From NCBI GenBank assembly GCA_011319805.1, contig SJRY01000311.1:106500-170499 (forward strand): a stretch of 64,000 bases of DNA, in the 5' to 3' direction. Within the stretch, counting starts at the first letter, position 1. Each line of letters starts with the position of its first letter. A program made the translations under genes and the position numbers. Source of the DNA: Macrocybe gigantea. Its lineage: Eukaryota; Basidiomycota; Agaricomycetes; Agaricales; Callistosporiaceae. This document shows positions 20,119 through 32,165 of the stretch, piece by piece. The notes beneath the pieces are model-generated. The model had not been told where the DNA came from. It did no database searches and was given only the letters and a program-made list of their open reading frames with translations.

Positions 20119-21963
20119 TCATTCGTCTTCATCGGTTTCATCGTCATCATCCTGACCCTCCATCGTCTCAGATTCACCTTCACCGAGCTCCTCTCCTTCC
20201 TCGTCGTCATCATCCTCTGCGTCGTCTTCGAAACACTCCACTCGCACCTTTCGTCCATCCTCCCCCACCCAACCGGCATCAATGAGACTGTCGAGCACGG
20301 GATCCCTGCCACGTCTGCGCTCGCTCCACTTGACTAACCATCTCTCCACTCTTCGCAGACCCGGACCCTTTTTCGGCTCGCAGACAGAGGCAGCAATCTC
20401 CCGATAGCGTATGATGTTTGCGATTCTGGTGCCAGACAGTCCAGATACTACGAGTTGGCGAAGGTTGGGCAGGACGCAGGTCCTTTTGATGCGTCGTTGA
20501 TGCAGATAAGGGAATGGCTCGCAGACGATGTTAAGGCGGGTGGACATGCTGTCCTGAAGCTCAGAAGCGACATCGACGGAAGAGTCATCTTCCCTCCGCT
20601 CCTCAAACCGTTCATCGTCCCCTTCAACCTCGACGGTCTCCCTCAAGAGCTCGTCAAAGCATTCTGGGACACGTTGAAAGTCAACCTCGAGGGTCTGCAG
20701 CCCTTTCAAGGCCAGCAACAAGGTGCGGAGGCTGGCTTTGCTGCACTCCAGCGCGGTGACGGTGAGCGTCTCGAGGTTGGCGAGATATGGAAGGGGCAGA
20801 TGACCATTATGGGAAGGATAGGCCGGGGAAAGGGTGGAAGTGGAAGAAGCCGGAGATAGATTTCCAAGAGGGGAAGACGGAGAAAGTGTGCTTGAGGCCG
20901 TCGGAGAGCCTAATGGGGCGGTGGAGGGATCTACGTGGGAAACATGCGAATCATGGGCGCCCGCAACGAGCTCGATGAAGGGAGAGAAATCTTGATCGGG
21001 CAAGTCCAGGCTTAGCCTTTTCACCCCGGGTAGTACGAGGCGCTCCATCAGTTGACAGAGGTAATCAGGATCGAGATCAGTCAGACTGAGATGCTCCAGG
21101 GACTCATTGTAGATTTTATCACCTGCAGAGGGCCAAATGTTGGCTGGGTCGTCATTGGCGAGTCTCGGGCCCGAATAATGCAATGACAACGCGCGGAGCT
21201 CTGGGCTGTTGCGAAGCATGTTGTCCCAGTATTCGTAAGATGGACGTATGTTTTCTGGATGGAGGGCGAGCTCGAGGTGGTGAAGGTGTATAAGATAAGG
21301 ACTGGCTGCCCAGGGAAGGTTGACGCCAATAAGCGAGACGTTCTTGAGGCGAGGGAGGACGTTGCTAAAGACCATGACCGGGGGACGATAGGTCGCGAAA
21401 TAGAGATTCTGGGAGGTGCGGTAGTCTTCAAAATGGTAAAGCTGGAGGGTCTCGAGATTGGGGGCGGGACCACAGGAGCTGAGATGCTGACGGGCGGCGA
21501 TCTTGCAGTCGTTGTCTCGTACCTTGAGATGGAAGGCGCGCCAGCGCTGGACGTAAGGAATGATGATGTGAAAGATGTCGTGGATCTGGTCCCTGCAGAG
21601 GGTGACGCCTGGGATGTGGTCGCTCGGTGCGACTGTGTCGACGAGAATGTCGAGAAGCTGGTTCGGCGCGGTACAACGCCTCAGATATTCTACTGCACGA
21701 GGAAGGTGTGCGGGCTCGCGAAAGTGAAGGACGCTCCAGAGCGAGGAGGTACGAAGGGCGATCTGACGCCAGTGTGTGCAGACATGAGAGACGAGGAGTT
21801 GAAAGTTGGAGGAGGGCGTGAAGTAGTAGTCCTGGTCTGGTTTGAGGAGGAAAGGCGAACCGTCGTAAGGATAATCGTAATTTGCGCCGAGGACGAAGAT
21901 GCGGGCGAGGAGCTCGACTGGAAGGGCGTGTACGCCGCTTGGGCGGTGGGCGAAGAGGGCCAT
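20119..21963 (-). CDS. F-box domain protein
   Basis: A single uninterrupted frame of 614 residues. The N-terminus has an F-box-like motif (VHALPVELLARIFVLG ... LLVSHVCTHWRQIALRTSSLWSVLHF, residues about 11-82), as in the many basidiomycete F-box-like proteins. A Leu-rich middle (ETLQLYHFEDY, LRALSLHYSG, LEHLSLTDLDPDYL, LANLETLTVTALE) suggests degenerate leucine-rich repeats for substrate binding. The tail from about residue 575 is strongly acidic (DDAEDDDDEEGEELGEGE). Likely an SCF ubiquitin-ligase adaptor; the substrate is unknown. The absence of introns is unusual beside its neighbours. A 254-codon frame on the opposite strand (21259-22023) is its shadow. Confidence 0.85.
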   Translation of the reverse strand: MALFAHRPSGVHALPVELLARIFVLGANYDYPYDGSPFLLKPDQDYYFTPSSNFQLLVSHVCTHWRQIALRTSSLWSVLHFREPAHLPRAVEYLRRCTAPNQLLDILVDTVAPSDHIPGVTLCRDQIHDIFHIIIPYVQRWRAFHLKVRDNDCKIAARQHLSSCGPAPNLETLQLYHFEDYRTSQNLYFATYRPPVMVFSNVLPRLKNVSLIGVNLPWAASPYLIHLHHLELALHPENIRPSYEYWDNMLRNSPELRALSLHYSGPRLANDDPANIWPSAGDKIYNESLEHLSLTDLDPDYLCQLMERLVLPGVKRLSLDLPDQDFSPFIELVAGAHDSHVSHVDPSTAPLGSPTASSTLSPSSPLGNLSPASSTSTLSPAYPSHNGHLPLPYLANLETLTVTALECSKASLRTLLLALKGLQTLEVDFQRVPECFDELLRETVEVEGDDERFEERREDDSSVDVASELQDSMSTRLNIVCEPFPYLHQRRIKRTCVLPNLRQLVVSGLSGTRIANIIRYREIAASVCEPKKGPGLRRVERWLVKWSERRRGRDPVLDSLIDAGWVGEDGRKVRVECFEDDAEDDDDEEGEELGEGESETMEGQDDDDETDEDE

Positions 21964-22055
21964 CAGGGGAAAGGCGCGAGTTTGGAGTGTCTGATTCTGG
22001 ATTTAATACTGTCGGGCAGCTGACACACTCTAATTGGTTCACCATTTCCCACCAA

Positions 22056-24106
22056 ATGCAAGCTCTCCTCTTGCCAGTGCTCGTCCTACGCAGGATATTC
22101 AACGTTATATCCACAATTTCCTTGTCGACGCACTGTCTCAGACCAGACGATGCTGCTCAACGGCCTATCGAAGCTTCATATTTATGTGAGCACAATCGCT
22201 CGTTCCGTCTCGACTTGATCATCACAGCATACATCTTTGCAGTCCCATGGGTCAGGAGCTTCTGGCGACCGTCGCTCCTCGCAGCGCAGCAGACCGTTTA
22301 TCCCCTGCCCGAGGACGATCTCGAGTCCTTCACCCCGTCACCCGGACATAAACATGACCAGGAACCATCTTTGGACATAATCCACCGTCTCATGGCCCAT
22401 CCAGCACTCTACGATCCCCTGCGCACTCCCCGCTATCCTATCGTGCTTTGCCACGGTGAGTCCCACCAGCTCTGCCGGTGATGTCATGAGACCCATCCGC
22501 ACACAGGTCTCTATGGCTTCGACTCTCGCGGTCCTCTCATGTTTCCCAGCCTCAGAATGCACTACTGGGCCAATGTGCTCAAGATCCTCCGCGACACCTT
22601 GCGCGCAGAGGTCATCGTCACGTCCGTCCCAGGGTACGCCTGCCTACCCACTCTCTTTCTATGCCGCCTCTTCCCGACACGTGCACAGCACAGGCTCCAT
22701 CTTGTCCCGCTCCGAAGCCCTTGACCAGCAGCTGCAGCACAAGGCCAGGGGTCGCGGCATCAACTTCATTGCTCATTCTATGGGTGGCCTTGACTGCAGA
22801 TACCTCATAACTCACTTAAAGCCGGTCGAATACGCTCCCCTCTCTCTGACCACCATCAGCACACCACACAGGGGCAGTCCATTCATGGACTGGTGTGCTG
22901 TCAGTGGCGTTAATCCACCGCAAAAATATGCATTCTAACCCACACATAACAGGAAAATATCGGCATCGGTAAACTCCGCAAAGAGCAACAGGAACTCAAG
23001 CGGCCCGTAGAGTGGGAGGCACTCAACGAGTGGGACTTTCCTGACCAGTCCGAGTCATCCTACGAGCCGGCCAAACAACCTTCTGCTGAAAGCACCACCG
23101 TCAAGACGAAGTCCGAATCCTCTATATCCCTCTCCCTCTCGTCCATCCCCTCCTCGTTTACGACCCTCCTGCTGTCCACCGTCGACTCCCCAGCATACGC
23201 AAACCTCACAACCGCCTACCTCAACGACGTCTTCAATCCCGCGACACCCGACGACCCCAGCGTGAAATATTTTAGTGTGGCAGGCCGCATGGACAGCGTT
23301 AGCATATGGCACCCCTTTTGGCTACCGAAAATGGTCGTCGACGGAACAGAACAAAAACATCGTGGCCGACTCAGGGCGCTCTGGGAAGCCAGTAAGGAGC
23401 TCGACTCTAGACGCAGCCTTCCCCTGTGGGCTCAGGACCGCGAGTGGGGCAATGATGGTCTGGTGACCATCCAGAGCGCAAGATGGGGCGAATTCCTTGG
23501 CATAATGGAGGGCTGCGATCGTGAGTCTACACGCCTTTCATTTGAACTATCCGGCTTGATCTGACCCTCAACTCAGACTGGGAAATGAGGGGGGCACGTG
23601 GCATAGAATTCGGTGTCGACCTACCAGCAATCCCTGCTTTAGGACTAGGCGTATCAAACAACTCCCACCGCTCCGAGAACCAAGACAGCTGGAGCCTCAT
23701 GGACTGGACACGTCTCATAGGCACTTGGAAAAAGGAGGATAAACTCGCCCCTCAGACCGTCACTGCTATGGAAACTCGCGTCACCGGTGCATCGGACAAG
23801 CTCAAGCTCGAACGCCAACGCCAACGAGACTCGGATGATGCCGTGGTCAAGGCGTCTACCGCGAGATTATCTGCCGTCGTTGACTGGCTGACCGAACAAG
23901 TCCCCCCCACCTCTATCTTTGGCTCAAAACCTAAACCGTCTGAAGACGCCAAGCACGTTGCGGGAGTGAAGGACGAACTACCTGCGATGTCTACTTATCT
24001 CGACAAGGAACAAAAGCAAGGGAGGAGGCACGACCTTGCATCTAAGGTGGACCTCGAGCGTTTTTACATCGCCTTGGCGAGAAAGCTCTACGATGAGGGA
24101 TTGTAG
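22056..24106 (+). CDS. TGL2-like triacylglycerol lipase (alpha/beta hydrolase)
   Basis: Exons: first exon to 22455, 22507-22633, 22689-22899, 22953-23520, 23577-24106. The alpha/beta-hydrolase core shows YPIVLCHGLYGFDSRGP (oxyanion region) and the nucleophile elbow INFIAHSMGGLDCRYL (Ser in AHSMG), followed by TISTPHRGSPFMDW. The C-terminal WGNDGLVTIQSARWGEFLG and HWEMRGARGIEF carry the likely Asp and His. The arrangement resembles fungal mitochondrial lipase Tgl2. The start is uncertain. An ATG at 22056 is in frame, but a more natural start may be 22150 (MLLNGLSKLHIYVSTIARS), which would join a membrane-like segment (LDLIITAYIFAVPW) if one base is missing near 22210. Divergent from the F-box gene. 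Confidence 0.82.
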
Positions 24107-24554
24107 TCTGCATTATCAGACCATCGAGGTCAGCGTGCCCACCGCTATGCTCCAAAGGTCGCCCTGCGCTTCAGGCCTGCGCGTCGACACACGACCGAGC
24201 GCTGTGGAGGTGGCTATGCAACTGGCGTCGGCGATTTAGAAGCTCCCATAAAGATGCGTATCGTCTCTTCGTCGTCTTTAGGTCTTTCGGACGCATCTAT
24301 ACTCGAGTTAGATAGCTCCTCACATACGAGCTGTGTACACAAAGAGCTTTAGATAGGTAATGACAAAGCTTTCTCTTAACATATTCGATCCTTCCATTCA
24401 CAGGCATGCATATGCGCACGCAAGTCACGCTCTCCCCGGTCTTCTTGCCTGCACCGACACATATGTTGGTGCGTCGCATATAGATCACTTTCCATGCCAT
24501 CCTCATCACATGAATCTCCGTGCCCACGCAAATAAAAGCTTCTCGAAATGATCA
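24107..24554. other. Intergenic spacer, no gene seen
   Basis: About 450 bp between the lipase stop and the hexosaminidase start, same strand. It should hold the lipase 3' end and the hexosaminidase promoter. No coding exon is evident. Confidence 0.55.
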
Positions 24555-26889
24555 ATGTTGAATGGTTTCTCCATGTTCTCGACTGTCATTCACGCAATCG
24601 CCGGCACGCTTGCCGTCGCTCCCCTTACCGCTCATGCACTATGGCCCATGCCCCGATCGCTGCAGACCGGAACGGCGCTTCTCAAGCTTGCTCCCACCTT
24701 CGACATCCAGGTCAACGTGAACAATCCGCCGCAGGATTTGCTTGATGCAGTCGGCCGTACCAAGGCATACATCCGGACGGACAAGCTCCAGCGGCTTGTG
24801 CTCGGCCGCGGCGCCAACGACAGCATCGGCCTGCAGACCGCACGCGCGCTGCCGCAGCTCGTCATCTCGCTCTCCAGCAACTCGCCCGTGCGCCCGGTCG
24901 CGGTTGAGGCCGTCGAGGCGCACGCCAGCAGGAGCGAGGGCTACTCCCTCACCGTGCCCTCTGACGGGTCGGCCGCGAGCATCACTGCGAACTCGACCCT
25001 GGGCCTACTGCGTGGTTTGACGACGTTTGAACAGCTGTGGTATGATGCTGGAGGCGTAACGTACACCTACCAGGCTCCGATTAGCATCGTTAATGATATC
25101 CCAGCTTATGTACGTTCTCTCCGCCTTCTTGAGGTGGTTGACTGAGACCAGGGAGCCTTATCGAGGTTTTATGCTGGACACTGCAAGAAATTTGTATGTA
25201 TACACGACCGCGTGCATTCATCCAATAACTCACCTTCTATAAGCTTCCCTGTGACAGATATAAAACGAACACTTGACGCAATGAGCTGGGCTAAAGTCCG
25301 TTCTTATTCCGTTCCGACATCTGCAACGAATAGTTCCGAATCTCGATTGAACAGATCAACACCTTTCATTGGCACATTGTCGACTCCCAGAGTTTCCCGC
25401 TTTCTGTTGCCGAGTTCCCCGAACTGGCCGCAAAAGGAGCATACTCTCAAGCGGAGACTTACTCGCCAGCCGATGTCCAAGATATTGTATCATATGCCGG
25501 ATCGGTAAGCCACGACGCCCTCAGTTGATTTATGCACACCAAAACATTTTCAAGCGGGGCGTCGATGTCTTGATGGTAGTTTTATCGCATTTCCATGAAT
25601 ATAACAATCAGTAAATTGATTACCAGGAAATCGATACTCCTGGACACTCAGCGGTCATTGCTGAATCCCATCCCGAGCATATTGCATGCAACGAAGCGAA
25701 GCCTTGGTCTAGCTTTGCCGGCGAGCCACCTGCAGGCCAGCTCCGCATGGCTTCTGCTGCGACCACAACCTTCACAGCTAATTTGATTTCAGCTGTCGCG
25801 AAAACGCTCCCATCCAAGCTGTTCAGCACAGGTGGCGACGAAGTGAACACCAATTGTTATGCAAATGATGCACAAACCCAAACGGACCTCAAAAATAGTG
25901 GCAGGACACTCGAGCAGGCGCTAAGCGTCTTCGTGCAAACGACTCACAGATCTCTGACAGACCTTGGGAAGTCGCCGGTCGTTTGGGAAGGTCAATTCAA
26001 ACAATACGGGCCACCGCTTCGCGAGTTACCTGACATTCTATGCAGAGATGGTTTTAGAACATTCCCTCAATTTGACGAAAGATACGGTCGTCATGTACGT
26101 CGAGCCTGGTCGCATCAAGTCTGCCCATGCTCTGAACTACTCACTCTAGGGTTTGGATCTCGTCCCAGCATGCCGCTTCTGTCGCTTCGAAAGGATTCAG
26201 GATTGTCCACGCACCATCTGATTACTTCTATCTGGCAAGTGAGCATCTCATCAGGCTGGCGCTGTTAAACTGAATCTTTATTTCAAGGACTGCGGCGCGG
26301 GGGGATGGCTTGGAGGTGGTGCTGGGTAATGATGTCGCGAAATTCATGGATTTAGTTCACTTATCCTTTCTTAGCAACAGCTGGTGTGATCCTTTCAAGA
26401 CTTGGCAAAAGGTAAACAAGCTCGCATATGATGAGTTTATATCCACTCAGAATGTATTCAGTCATACAGTTTTGATCCATTATCGGGACTGACGGCCGCT
26501 CAAGGCGCCCTCGTTCTCGGCGGTAGCAATCTAGATTCATTCTGATTTGTGTCTCAGATCACTGACTCTGATTGGCTGTAAAGGTGAACAACTTTTGTGG
26601 ACCGAGCAAAGCTCACCCCAGAATCTCGATCCCATTGCTTGGCCCCGCGCCGCCAGTTCCGCAGAGGTAGATTCACACTAGGATGTAATTTTCGCTTTTT
26701 ATTCACTATCACGCATAGGTGTTCTGGACAGGGGCAAAGCTGCCGGATGGCTCACCGAGAGATGTGGCTTTAGCTGTTCCCCGCCTCCATGACCTACGCT
26801 ACAGAATGGTCCAGCGTGGTGTAAAGGCGATCCCTCTGCAACCGCACTGGTGTGCAATACGACCTGGGGTTTGTGATGCTACTGCTTGA
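24555..26889 (+). CDS. Secreted beta-N-acetylhexosaminidase (GH20)
   Basis: Releases terminal N-acetylhexosamine from chitin oligomers and glycans, by substrate-assisted catalysis in GH20. The N-terminus (MLNGFSMFSTVIHAIAGTLAVAPLTAHALWPMP) is a signal peptide. An N-terminal GH20b-like domain is followed by the barrel: [61 protein letters not shown], the catalytic Asp-Glu pair in LFSTGGDEVNTNCY, VVWEEMVLEHSLNL, GFRIVHAPSDYFYLDCG, GGEQLLWTEQ and GAKLPDGSPRDVALAVPRLHDLRYRM. At least twelve exons join cleanly from 24555-25109 onward. The intron after Tyr-Leu near 26237 uses a GC donor (GCAAGT). No frameshift is needed. It ends 49 bp from the stop of the convergent WD40 gene. Confidence 0.93.
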
Positions 26890-26938
26890 CTAGTAACAGA
26901 AGTTCACGATCATGGAAGAGTCACAAAATAACATTTTG

Positions 26939-29900
26939 TTATGTGCTTAACGAAAGGACACTGTCCCGGATTTTGACCTTCACACTTCTGTCTCCTGTCC
27001 ACTCCATCCGCACCAAGCTGAGTGTTTCGGCGACACTAAGCTGCGCTATGAGATAAGGATTAGTGCAGGCGGCGCCCCTGGAAGCCGCGAAGAAAGCATA
27101 CCGTCATTTCCAATGTTGAAGTTCAACGTCTTATATGGCTGGGAGCCACTATGACCTTGACGTGGAGGAACCCCAGGAGTGAAGAAACTCGCGAAGCTCG
27201 TCCCCACCTTCCACACCAGAACGGTGTTTTCCTCCAAAGACAAGGAAACTAATCGACGACCATCGGCTGAAAAACTGCATGCAGTGATCCGCTTCTTGTG
27301 CCCTTCAAGCACATACAGTCTTGTAGCTGTCTTTAGGTCGTACATGACGATGGCCCCCTCATTTGAACCCACAGCAAGTCGCTGTGTTTGCATGTGGAAA
27401 TCGACGGACGGGAAGCTGGAAACACATTAGCGAAAATGGCCATCACAGATGCAGGTCCAAGACAGCATACGTCCTCACGACAAACCCGATGATTTCCGTT
27501 GCTGTATCAATGATCGCATCGCGGTCGGTCGTGACATTAGGATCCAAAGACTTGACTACGGCTTCCATTAATTTAGGGATGTTAGGCTGAAGAATCAGCG
27601 GTCTCTGTCATGGGTACCATCAGCGAGATTCGGAGCAAGTCACTTAATTAACCACCTTGCGAATAAGGAAAGCCATGATTTGTAAGACCGAACGCCTATG
27701 CTCGATGCTTTGCGGAGACAGGATGTCAAGTCCTAGTGTTGCCATGAAAAGTGGTGTGTCGCTGGTCGCGATATGTAAAACGGCCAGACGTGCTTGAGTC
27801 CCGACGTTCTGAAGGCTGATGCTATCCTTCCGAGAGGTTGTTGCTAGTGAGAAGAGGGCACGCAGGATCTCCATTGCATCAATATAATGCTTCCAAATGT
27901 GGAACCCCCTGGAACAAAGGTCTATAGCCAGGACCCTATGAACTGACTGTTCGTCGTGGAGATAAAGCCCAAGGGACTTTGATATGTCTGTAAGAAGGCT
28001 AGACAAGCTAAGTCATTTCTGAGAACCCAGGAAGGACGCACTCAATTTACCTGGTCGGCAGTAAACTGTACTTTTCTGCAGCGACCCGCCCGCAGATAAA
28101 AAGTGCAAGGGCCGAGCTTCCCCATTCCCGTTCAGCAGGGGGCTGCAGACAAGGCACTGTATGGTGGCATCGTCAGAACGTTGATTTATTGAATAAGAAC
28201 AGGGTTACAGTAGTGTTGCCATCCCTCTGTTACCGTATTCACCTCCTCCTCCGAAAGACACGCGACGATATAATCAAAGAGTGTCTGTGCTGCTTGACGC
28301 TCTTCACCTGAAACTAGCATTAACAAAGATGACTATTTTTCTGCTTTGTACCTACTTGACCCTGCAAACCATCGGCGAGCAATGTATACCAAACTCGGGC
28401 GTTGATAGAACGGGCTAAGGCAGAAAGAAATGGAAGTTGCATAGAACGTCGTGACAGTGTTAACTGCTTCAAGGTGCTCTGGAAAGGCAGAGTTGTGGAC
28501 TCTGAACATTGAAAAAATGGAAATGATCGAGCTACCTTCAAAGAGGCCAAGAGCTGCTAGCAGCATAGTTATCGAGATCGCCCGTGCGGCCGAGACATCT
28601 CCAGAGATGCACCATGCACCCTGAGGATGCGCATAATTGTATAGTGTCATTCCTTCCTGCCTTATTTTGGATAAGCATACAGTCCATCCGATTGCGTGGA
28701 GAGGACATACTGGAAAAATCCGGCTGTGGTGGACACTGGCTTGATACCTAGCTTGTTTACGACCACTGCATCGATTTCGTCGTTGAGACCGAAAGTCAGC
28801 AACGTTGACAGCGCTGCTCGCACCCTTTCAAGTGAGAGGAGAATGGCTCGGGTCTGATCACGATTGGTACTAATGGTCTTGGCAGCAGCCGTAAAGTCAG
28901 ATGTGAAGCGATTTAGGTTGAGAATAAGCGTAGGAGCTGCAGACGAGTTCAGCGAATTCACAGCAAGCAAAATAAAGAAATACCTATGGTACGACCAAAT
29001 ATCGGTCCTTGAACTCTAGATATGGCAGCAGTCCGGCAGGCTCTCCGGTCACCTAGTGATCTAGAACAGAAGTGAGAGATTTTGCAAGGAAGAGTCGAGA
29101 ACATCCCTACATTTCTGACCACACTCCTTGGCTTAAAGCTTCCTGGACCTTATCAAGACCCATTGAACGGCGAAACTCCTTTGTTAAGACGTCCCATTGC
29201 CGTGCGCGATTGCCGATGTATACGATGAGTAAATTTGCGCCGCTAAAATAAATTTTCGAGAGCGGAGTCGCGGCCCCCGGTATCAGATAAAGGCTTTAGA
29301 CGATTACTGACGTTAGCAATGTTTGGAGAAGGCAACAGAAAGCCGCACGCACAATTGAAACCCGTCCACCGCGATGACGGCAATAGTTCCATCTACCGAA
29401 ATGCAAAGCACGCATCCTCTTAGTGGGCTCTCCAGCTTTCTTGCATCTGTGCGACAGTTAGAAGTGGGGTTATAAATATCGTCCATCGAGCACACAATAG
29501 GAATCGGCTAGAGGGTGTGGTGAGGCGAAGCGATAGATTGACCAAGTCACCCAACTTACTCAGCGGTCCAGAATGCAATAGAGCCATCATCACCTCCTCC
29601 AACAATGTAACGTTCCTTCGTCCTTGGATTTTGCACCTCGTGCAATGAGATGATGCGCCCATTCACAGGATGATCTGACACCTTGGAAGGGAGAGATTGA
29701 TTTGTTCCATTGCAGAACCTCAAAAATGAAGATTGACCCAGGTGACCGTCCTCTGGACATCATCAGTAAGGTCCATTCCAGCAAGTTCCTTACACATACC
29801 ATAACCTTCGACAATGTTGTCCAAAGAAACAGGCAACAAAGCAGTTGTCGACCTCTTTGCACCAGACGAGGCTTGTACGGGAGATGCACTCCACATTCGG

Positions 29901-31963
29901 TGAGCCGCACCGGTTTCGAGATCAACGCGCGTAATTTGATGCATGCCTTGCTCGGTAGCGGGTGCATACATGAAAGCATAAATATGCCCGACGTCCAATA
30001 CGTCCATGTGATCGAGGTGGATGGCTTGAAGCCGTCTCGTTGACCATTTTACTTGACCAGGTTCTGAAGTCTTGTTCGCCGAAGGACCTGGCTCGGCGGC
30101 AATGCTCCTTTTGTCAACAGCGTATGGGATATTGCCAATTTCTGCATGATCCTGGCTATTGTGAGCAAGACGGACGTGGCCAAGTGAGATACAGTACCTT
30201 GTAGACGATGATGTATTTGTTGTCACCAAGCCATGCAACGCGTTTGATGCCGTCCAAAGGGCGTGCACACAAAACATGGACCTCGTTCGCTGTCTTTTGT
30301 AGCACCTGTTCAATGACCTCAAAGATTCAGTCTAGAGATACAGAGAATAGTGAGTGCCGAACCAGCAGATACATCTGTGACCATACTAGCCCCAACACAG
30401 CATCGCCCACGCGCTGGCAGGACAAATGGAGGCCAGTCTTTGTCGAGATATGCAGCCTCGCCAAAGTTTGTTCTTCTCCTAACTTGAGCCTCTCATTCTC
30501 CGGAAATGACGGTTGCTGCGACAGGTTCGTCTTTGCCCGAAACGGATGGGGAAATGCCAGTGACCCAATGCCTGGAGGATGACTTTCAGCATGGTTTTCA
30601 GCCAACGGCAACAACCGCGGCAATACATCAATGCTTCGGGCTACAAAGTGGTTTTCAGAGGTAAGGTAAAAAACGGTAGAAAGGTCTAACAATATACAAA
30701 TCAGGTCAATGCTTGCAATGGCCAGATGAATGCCACATACTGTCATCAATCTCAAAACAATGCGGAGGTCCGTCTCGCAAAAATTGCCCTAGGTTGATGA
30801 GTGACGACTCAAAGGGAGGAGACGCGTGATTTATGTGACACTCAAAGAGGACAGTCCTCGTTTTCTGAACCTCACTATGCTCTAAATCCAGGTTTTGGCT
30901 CGTCCATGAACTCGGATCCAGTGAGGCGGACGTGGTGAGGACTATCGACTGATTTGTCTAAAGTGAGAGATACCTTGAACCAAGGTTATGTAGCGTACCT
31001 CGCCGAGCTTATGAAAACTAAGGTGGCACCAGGACCATGAAGCATTGAGATCATCATCCGTCCTAGCTCCTAGTGAGAACTGACAATTGGAACTTTCGGC
31101 ATGTGAAGAAGTGAGATAACTTCCGTCATCCAATGAAAATAATGTCAGATCTCTGGGTGCCAAAAGCTTCAATAACAGCACAAAGCCATCGATTCTACCC
31201 AGATGACTAACCCAGATTCCTGAAGGACGGCAACGGCAAGGTAGTCCTGGAGGATACACATTGCTCTCACAGCGTGTCTTGGCCCACAATATGGCGGAAC
31301 CACCCGACATAATAATGTCAACTCAGTATTTGCAATGGAGAAAGACGGATGTCGAGGAGAAGGGGTGGATGCCACGAAAGGGGAAGAACTGCGATTCAAG
31401 GAATGGAGAGTACTCGGACTTTTTGACCCAGTGCTGAGATGAGGAGGTGGGGACCGGGCCTCATTTCCGTCCGTGCCAGAAGGGATACTCCTCTGGTTGT
31501 CCCTTGGATGTCTCCCCTCCAGCATGTCTTTGAGCTTCTCCGGCTCTTCTTCGAAGTCGACGAAATTCTTGGGTGCTTCTACCTGTTCTTTGGTTATACC
31601 AGAGACGATGCGTGATCGCGTTGTAAGATTGAAAGGAACAGAAGAGGAAGCCGATGGGGTCGACGATCGCGACGGGGTACGAGAATTGGATCGCAACTGC
31701 GGCGTTGATTCAGGCCGCTCAGGTGGTACATATTTAGGTGGCAGCGGTGGAGTCCATGCTGGAGAGAAAATGTACAGCGTTCCGTCTTCACAGCCGAGCA
31801 CTACGCCGGCAATGGTTCCTTCGGGGACATCGGCCTCTGTCTGTGACTCCCAGAACCTGAGAATAGTTGGTTGGCTTGTTGAAACACTATTTGTTAAGAG
31901 ATGAGCGTCAAAGTTCAGAGAACCTGGAGAAGTGAGTGGAGTGAGCAACGGGGTGGAATCCAT
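26939..31963 (-). CDS. WD40 protein, WDR7 / Rabconnectin-3 beta-like
   Basis: A long multi-exon gene of many short exons. N-terminal WD-type segments (TILRFWESQ...GVVLGCEDGTLYIFSP) are followed by a Ser/Pro-rich linker (about 31730-31350), more propeller blades (DHMDVLDVGHIYAF, HPVNGRIISLHEVQNPRTKERYIVGGGDDGSIAFW), a helical middle region and two C-terminal blades (RLAVGSNEGAIVMYDLKTATRLYVLEGHKKRITACSFSADGRRLVSLSLEENTVLVWKV). The last exon ends SVAETLSLVRMEWTGDRSVKVKIRDSVLSLST. This layout resembles WDR7, which in animals works with DMXL proteins in V-ATPase assembly; the role here is inferred. An alternative start at 32003 would need a 37-nt intron. One base appears lost in a C run at 31211-31213. 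Confidence 0.72.
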
Positions 31964-32165
31964 TCCTGAGCGCGTCAGGTGGAGTGTCGGGGAATGATTT
32001 CATGTCTGCTTAGTCAGCACCACGCAAACTGGGTTATAATGAAGTCAGTATGACTCTGTCATGCTAATCGTCAGTCACCATCGTCTTATCCTCCCAGCAC
32101 TGACTAGAGGAGCCTTTGGCCATATAAAAAGGCATTATTTTGCGCCATTCAGAGATCAATTCACC

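Noticed and set aside
21259..22023. 254-codon frame on the plus strand
   Set aside because: It lies opposite the F-box gene, whose protein has a recognisable domain; the plus-strand translation shows no family features and only mirrors the GC-rich coding pattern.
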